Below, piece by piece: positions 61,801-64,000 of a DNA stretch of 64,000 nt. The stretch spans positions 62,001 to 126,000 of the forward strand of contig CALCST010000030.1 in NCBI GenBank assembly GCA_937894065.1, read 5' to 3'. Under the pieces are notes generated by a model. The model saw nothing but the letters and a program-made list of their open reading frames with translations, made no database searches and was not told where the DNA came from. The position numbers and the translations under genes are program-made. How positions within the stretch are numbered: the first letter of the stretch is position 1; every line of letters begins with the position of its first letter. Source of the stretch: an uncultured Parabacteroides sp. Its GTDB lineage: Bacteria; Bacteroidota; Bacteroidia; Bacteroidales; Tannerellaceae.

Positions 61801-63057
61801 ATGATAAAACATATTTTGAAAATTATACAGGCGCAATTCCGCAGTAACTTGTGGATACTGGCTGAGTTGATGGTAGTGTTTGTTGCTTTGTGGGTAATGA
61901 CGGATTATTATATTACGCAACGAACTTTGTTCAATCGCCCTGTCGGTTTCAACACTGACCGTGTATATAAAGTGGCTCTTTCAATTAAGTCAGAAGATTC
62001 ACCTTCATTCATTGTATATCCTAAAGAAAGTGAAGAGCCAAAGCAGAATTTTGATATTATCGTTGATAGAATCAGACGGCACCCTGATGTTGAGGCTGTA
62101 GGTTTGTCAATGTATTCGTTGCCATATATTTCATCCATGAGTGTACGAGGTTTGCGAAAAGACAGTATTGAATACTGGAATGTACGTCAATATAATGTTA
62201 ACCCTGATTATTTCCGGGTGTTCGATATACATACGGCAAATGGCGGTTCGCCTGATGAGCTGGCTAGTCTGATTGAAAAACCTGGTCTGATTATATCATC
62301 AAATCTGGCGGAGGATTTTTTCAATCGTACAAATGTTTTGGGTGAAGAGTTGGTGAGCGATAAGGATACTATGAAAATAATTGCCCTTACTGAGCCTGTC
62401 CGCAGTGATGAATATAATGATAATATGCCTTATGCTTGGTTTGCTCGGATGGATGCATTGACGCAAGGAGATATTCCGGAAAGTACATGTATGAATATAC
62501 AGATAACATTCCGCATACGTCCGAATGTCAATAAAGCTGGTTTTGAAAAACGCTTTATGAAAGAGATGCGCCAGCAATTGCGGGCGGGTAATTTCTGGGT
62601 TTCCAGCATTCAGAGTTATAATGATATACGTGAGAAATACCTTGAAAAAACTTCCAACTCCAGCGGACAGCAGGTAATATCGTCTGTTATGATATTCCTA
62701 TTGGTTAATGTGTTCCTTGCCGTAATCGGTTCGTTCTGGTTCCGTGTGAGCAGGCGTAAGGAAGAACTGGGATTGCGCATGGCGATGGGTTCGTCCAGAG
62801 GAGGACTAATGCTCTTCACCGTGGTTGAGAGTTTGCTTCTCTTGTTGATAGCATCTTTACCGGCATTGTTTATATGTGGAAATTTGGTTTATGCGGATAT
62901 AGTTTCTGCATCTTCGGCAGAGTCGCCGTTGCTGCGTTTTGTTGAAGTTTCTGTTATTACTTGGTTGGTTCTGGCTGTGATAATAATCCTTGGTGTTTGG
63001 TATCCGGCATATAGGGCGTCAAAAGTTGCTCCTTCGGATGCGTTGAGGGCAGAATAA
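61801..63057 (+). CDS. FtsX/MacB-type ABC permease, type B, pair 4
   Basis: The 418-residue type B permease, paralogue of the gene at 58952, opens KIIQAQFRSNLWILAELMVV. The coupling region is ELGLRMAMGSSRGGLMLFTV, and it ends SKVAPSDALRAE. It is the last permease of the array. A long hairpin follows the stop codon, and the TolC-family gene that completes the tripartite pump has its own sigma-54-like promoter after 479 bp. Confidence 0.88.
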   Translation: MIKHILKIIQAQFRSNLWILAELMVVFVALWVMTDYYITQRTLFNRPVGFNTDRVYKVALSIKSEDSPSFIVYPKESEEPKQNFDIIVDRIRRHPDVEAVGLSMYSLPYISSMSVRGLRKDSIEYWNVRQYNVNPDYFRVFDIHTANGGSPDELASLIEKPGLIISSNLAEDFFNRTNVLGEELVSDKDTMKIIALTEPVRSDEYNDNMPYAWFARMDALTQGDIPESTCMNIQITFRIRPNVNKAGFEKRFMKEMRQQLRAGNFWVSSIQSYNDIREKYLEKTSNSSGQQVISSVMIFLLVNVFLAVIGSFWFRVSRRKEELGLRMAMGSSRGGLMLFTVVESLLLLLIASLPALFICGNLVYADIVSASSAESPLLRFVEVSVITWLVLAVIIILGVWYPAYRASKVAPSDALRAE

Positions 63058-63066
63058 TTGATATTC

Positions 63067-63112
63067 AAAAAAGGTAACGAGGTTTTTGGAAAAACATCGT
63101 TACCTTTTTTTT
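63067..63112 (+). terminator. Terminator after the permease array
   Basis: A 20-bp stem with one mismatch (AAAAAAGGTAACGAGGTTTT with its complement at 63090-63110) followed by T. A partial repeat of its right arm (ACATCGTTATCTTTTTT) continues just downstream. Confidence 0.8.
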
Positions 63113-63412
63113 GAAACATCGTTATCTTTTTTACGGTAATATACAGTGTTTTTTTGTACTTCGTCAATTTAGGTGCATCAATCAAGGCTGAAAGCCTTAA
63201 TAATATATCTTGTTAAACTCTATTATAACTTCCACCTAAATTGATGAAAGTCCATGGGCGTTTGTCAATCTCTGAAAATCCATCCGTAAATAATAGCAAA
63301 ATACTTCCGAATCCAACTGAATTTACTTTCGGAACAAATTGTATTTTCTTCCGAAAGTAATTTGATTTTCTTCCGAACCAAATTTTAGACGGGTTCGGAT
63401 GCAATTAAAGTA
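63113..63412. other. Intergenic region between the permease array and tolC
   Basis: No gene seen. An inverted repeat TCAATTTAGGTG (63164-63175) and CACCTAAATTGA (63233-63244) encloses a small hairpin AAGGCT/AGCCTT (63184-63198). The TCCGAA phased array (63306-63399) follows. Confidence 0.65.
63306..63399. repeat. 22-bp phased TCCGAA/TTCGGA array, five units
   Basis: Cores start at 63306 (TCCGAA), 63328 (TTCGGA), 63350 and 63372 (TCCGAA) and 63394 (TTCGGA), exactly 22 bp apart. A possible decayed sixth core (TCCGTA, 63283) is one base out of phase. It ends 15 bp before the first activator-type dyad of the TolC promoter. Confidence 0.9.
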
Positions 63413-63450
63413 ATGTTCGAAATCGGAAAAAAGTGTCCGATATTGAACAC
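63413..63450 (+). promoter_or_regulatory. Two activator-type dyads upstream of the TolC gene
   Basis: TGTTCG-AAAT-CGGAAA (63414-63429) and GTGTCCGATATTGAACAC (63433-63450) have centres 20 bp apart. The second lies 66 bp from the -12 element. Same motif and spacing as before the HlyD gene. Confidence 0.7.
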
Positions 63451-63492
63451 CTTGCTTTTTGCTTGCCTCAGTAAATCACGTAGTTATGATTG

Positions 63493-63508
63493 TGGCACAT
63501 TGTTTGCT
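63493..63508 (+). promoter_or_regulatory. Sigma-54 -24/-12 promoter of the TolC gene
   Basis: TGGCACATTGTTTGCT is an exact TGGCAC-N5-TTGC match with GG (63494-63495) and GC (63506-63507) 10 nt apart. The expected start of transcription is about 63519, 18 bp before the ATG. Confidence 0.8.
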
Positions 63509-63536
63509 GTTATCCGTGTAAAAATTAAAGACGGAT

Positions 63537-64000
63537 ATGAAACGGTTTATAATGTTATGTATGATTTATATGTCGGCAGCAGTTGCAGCTGTCGCTGCCG
63601 AACCGGAAAACTATGTCGTTAAGCTGACGCTTGAGGATGCGATACGCCAGGCAAGAACACAGTCGGTTGATGCGGCAGTTGCGATAAATAAGATGAAAAC
63701 TTCGTATTGGGAGTTTCGAACTTATAAGGCTGAGCAGCTTCCGGAAATAATATTCAAAGGAACATTGCCTTCCTACAGTAAGCAATATTCCAAATATCAG
63801 CAGTCTGACGGTTCTTACACTTATGTGCAGAACAATGTGCTGGGATTGAACGGAGAGTTATCAATTGAGCAGAATATCGCGCTGACAGGAGGTAAGATTT
63901 CTTTGAATACGTCTCTCGACTTCACCCGCCAATTGGGAACAGGTGCATATAATGAGTTTATGAGTGTTCCGGTGGGACTGACACTTAATCAGCCAATATT
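63537..64000 (+). CDS. TolC-family outer-membrane efflux protein, N-terminal part
   Basis: The gene runs off the window, and its first 154 codons are seen. The start ATG 63537 gives a signal peptide (KRFIMLCMIYMSAAVAAVAA, residues 2-21). The opening of the mature protein, VVKLTLEDAIRQARTQSVDA, is the standard first TolC repeat. QNNVLGLNGELSIEQNIALT and VPVGLTLNQPI match the outer-membrane strand region. It supplies the outer-membrane channel for the HlyD and FtsX pump upstream. It is transcribed separately from a sigma-54-like promoter. Confidence 0.88.
   Translation, partial: MKRFIMLCMIYMSAAVAAVAAEPENYVVKLTLEDAIRQARTQSVDAAVAINKMKTSYWEFRTYKAEQLPEIIFKGTLPSYSKQYSKYQQSDGSYTYVQNNVLGLNGELSIEQNIALTGGKISLNTSLDFTRQLGTGAYNEFMSVPVGLTLNQPI

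Overview
The window is about 64 kb from a chromosome of the order Bacteroidales, most likely Bacteroides, Phocaeicola or a close relative. The evidence is promoters of the Bacteroidetes type (TTTG, 19-21 nt, TAnnTTTG), starts preceded by A-rich leaders instead of Shine-Dalgarno sequences, a fused-subunit 2-oxoacid:ferredoxin oxidoreductase, a three-gene fumarate reductase, NigD-like and 6-bladed beta-propeller secreted proteins, and a HlyD/FtsX/TolC efflux locus. I could not fix the species. I found no tRNA, rRNA, CRISPR array, insertion sequence or phage gene. All coordinates and motif alignments were read by eye, without database searches.

Layout. 0-6.9 kb holds core genes: an ExbB/TolQ-type channel protein and pdxJ (minus strand), a CBS-domain protein and nadK (plus), a candidate small RNA, a MATE exporter, a YihY/BrkB membrane protein, and rnpB (RNase P RNA) with its own promoter. 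7.3-16.8 kb holds a NigD-like lipoprotein, a Yip1-like membrane protein, smpB, metH, a flavodoxin/ferredoxin protein, a TlpA-like thioredoxin lipoprotein and aspS. 17-21.5 kb holds small enzymes: three GNAT acetyltransferases, an HXXEE protein, a secreted alpha/beta hydrolase and a D-2-hydroxyacid dehydrogenase. 21.7-33.7 kb is an accessory region: two near-identical AAA-ATPase/PDDEXK genes in tandem, a TPR/transmembrane/HTH-like regulator, an AAA_14/DUF4143 ATPase inserted next to a duplicated regulator 3' end, three 6-bladed beta-propeller genes, a second regulator remnant and a small outer-membrane barrel.

33.7-46.8 kb returns to housekeeping: RNase H1, an MFS exporter, aroK, alanine dehydrogenase, korA/korB, a TerB-like protein, a PNPOx-like protein and the fumarate reductase/succinate dehydrogenase operon. 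47-49.5 kb is an intact regulator plus barrel pair matching the broken one near 33 kb. 49.5-64 kb is an efflux locus: one HlyD adaptor, one MacB-type ATPase, eight FtsX-type permeases in four alternating A/B pairs, and the start of a TolC-family gene cut by the window end. The HlyD and TolC genes each have a sigma-54-like -24/-12 element with two TGTYCG-N4-CGRACA-like dyads about 65 bp upstream, which points to shared control by an NtrC-type activator lying outside the window.

The most unusual content is between genes. (1) Five intergenic arrays repeat a short core at exactly 21 or 22 bp. Three share the core TCCGAA/TTCGGA and one uses the palindrome CACCTAGGTG. (2) A TTGACAAG/CTTGTCAA element occurs about 20 times, in both orientations. 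(3) Tandem AAACTTA/AAACTCA leaders end at the start codons of at least nine genes. (4) Four-hairpin GGATT/AATCC ladders occur twice. I found no gene-encoded system that is clearly new. The phased arrays, the regulator-target modules with erased regulators and the sigma-54 bracket around the permease array are the best candidates for follow-up.
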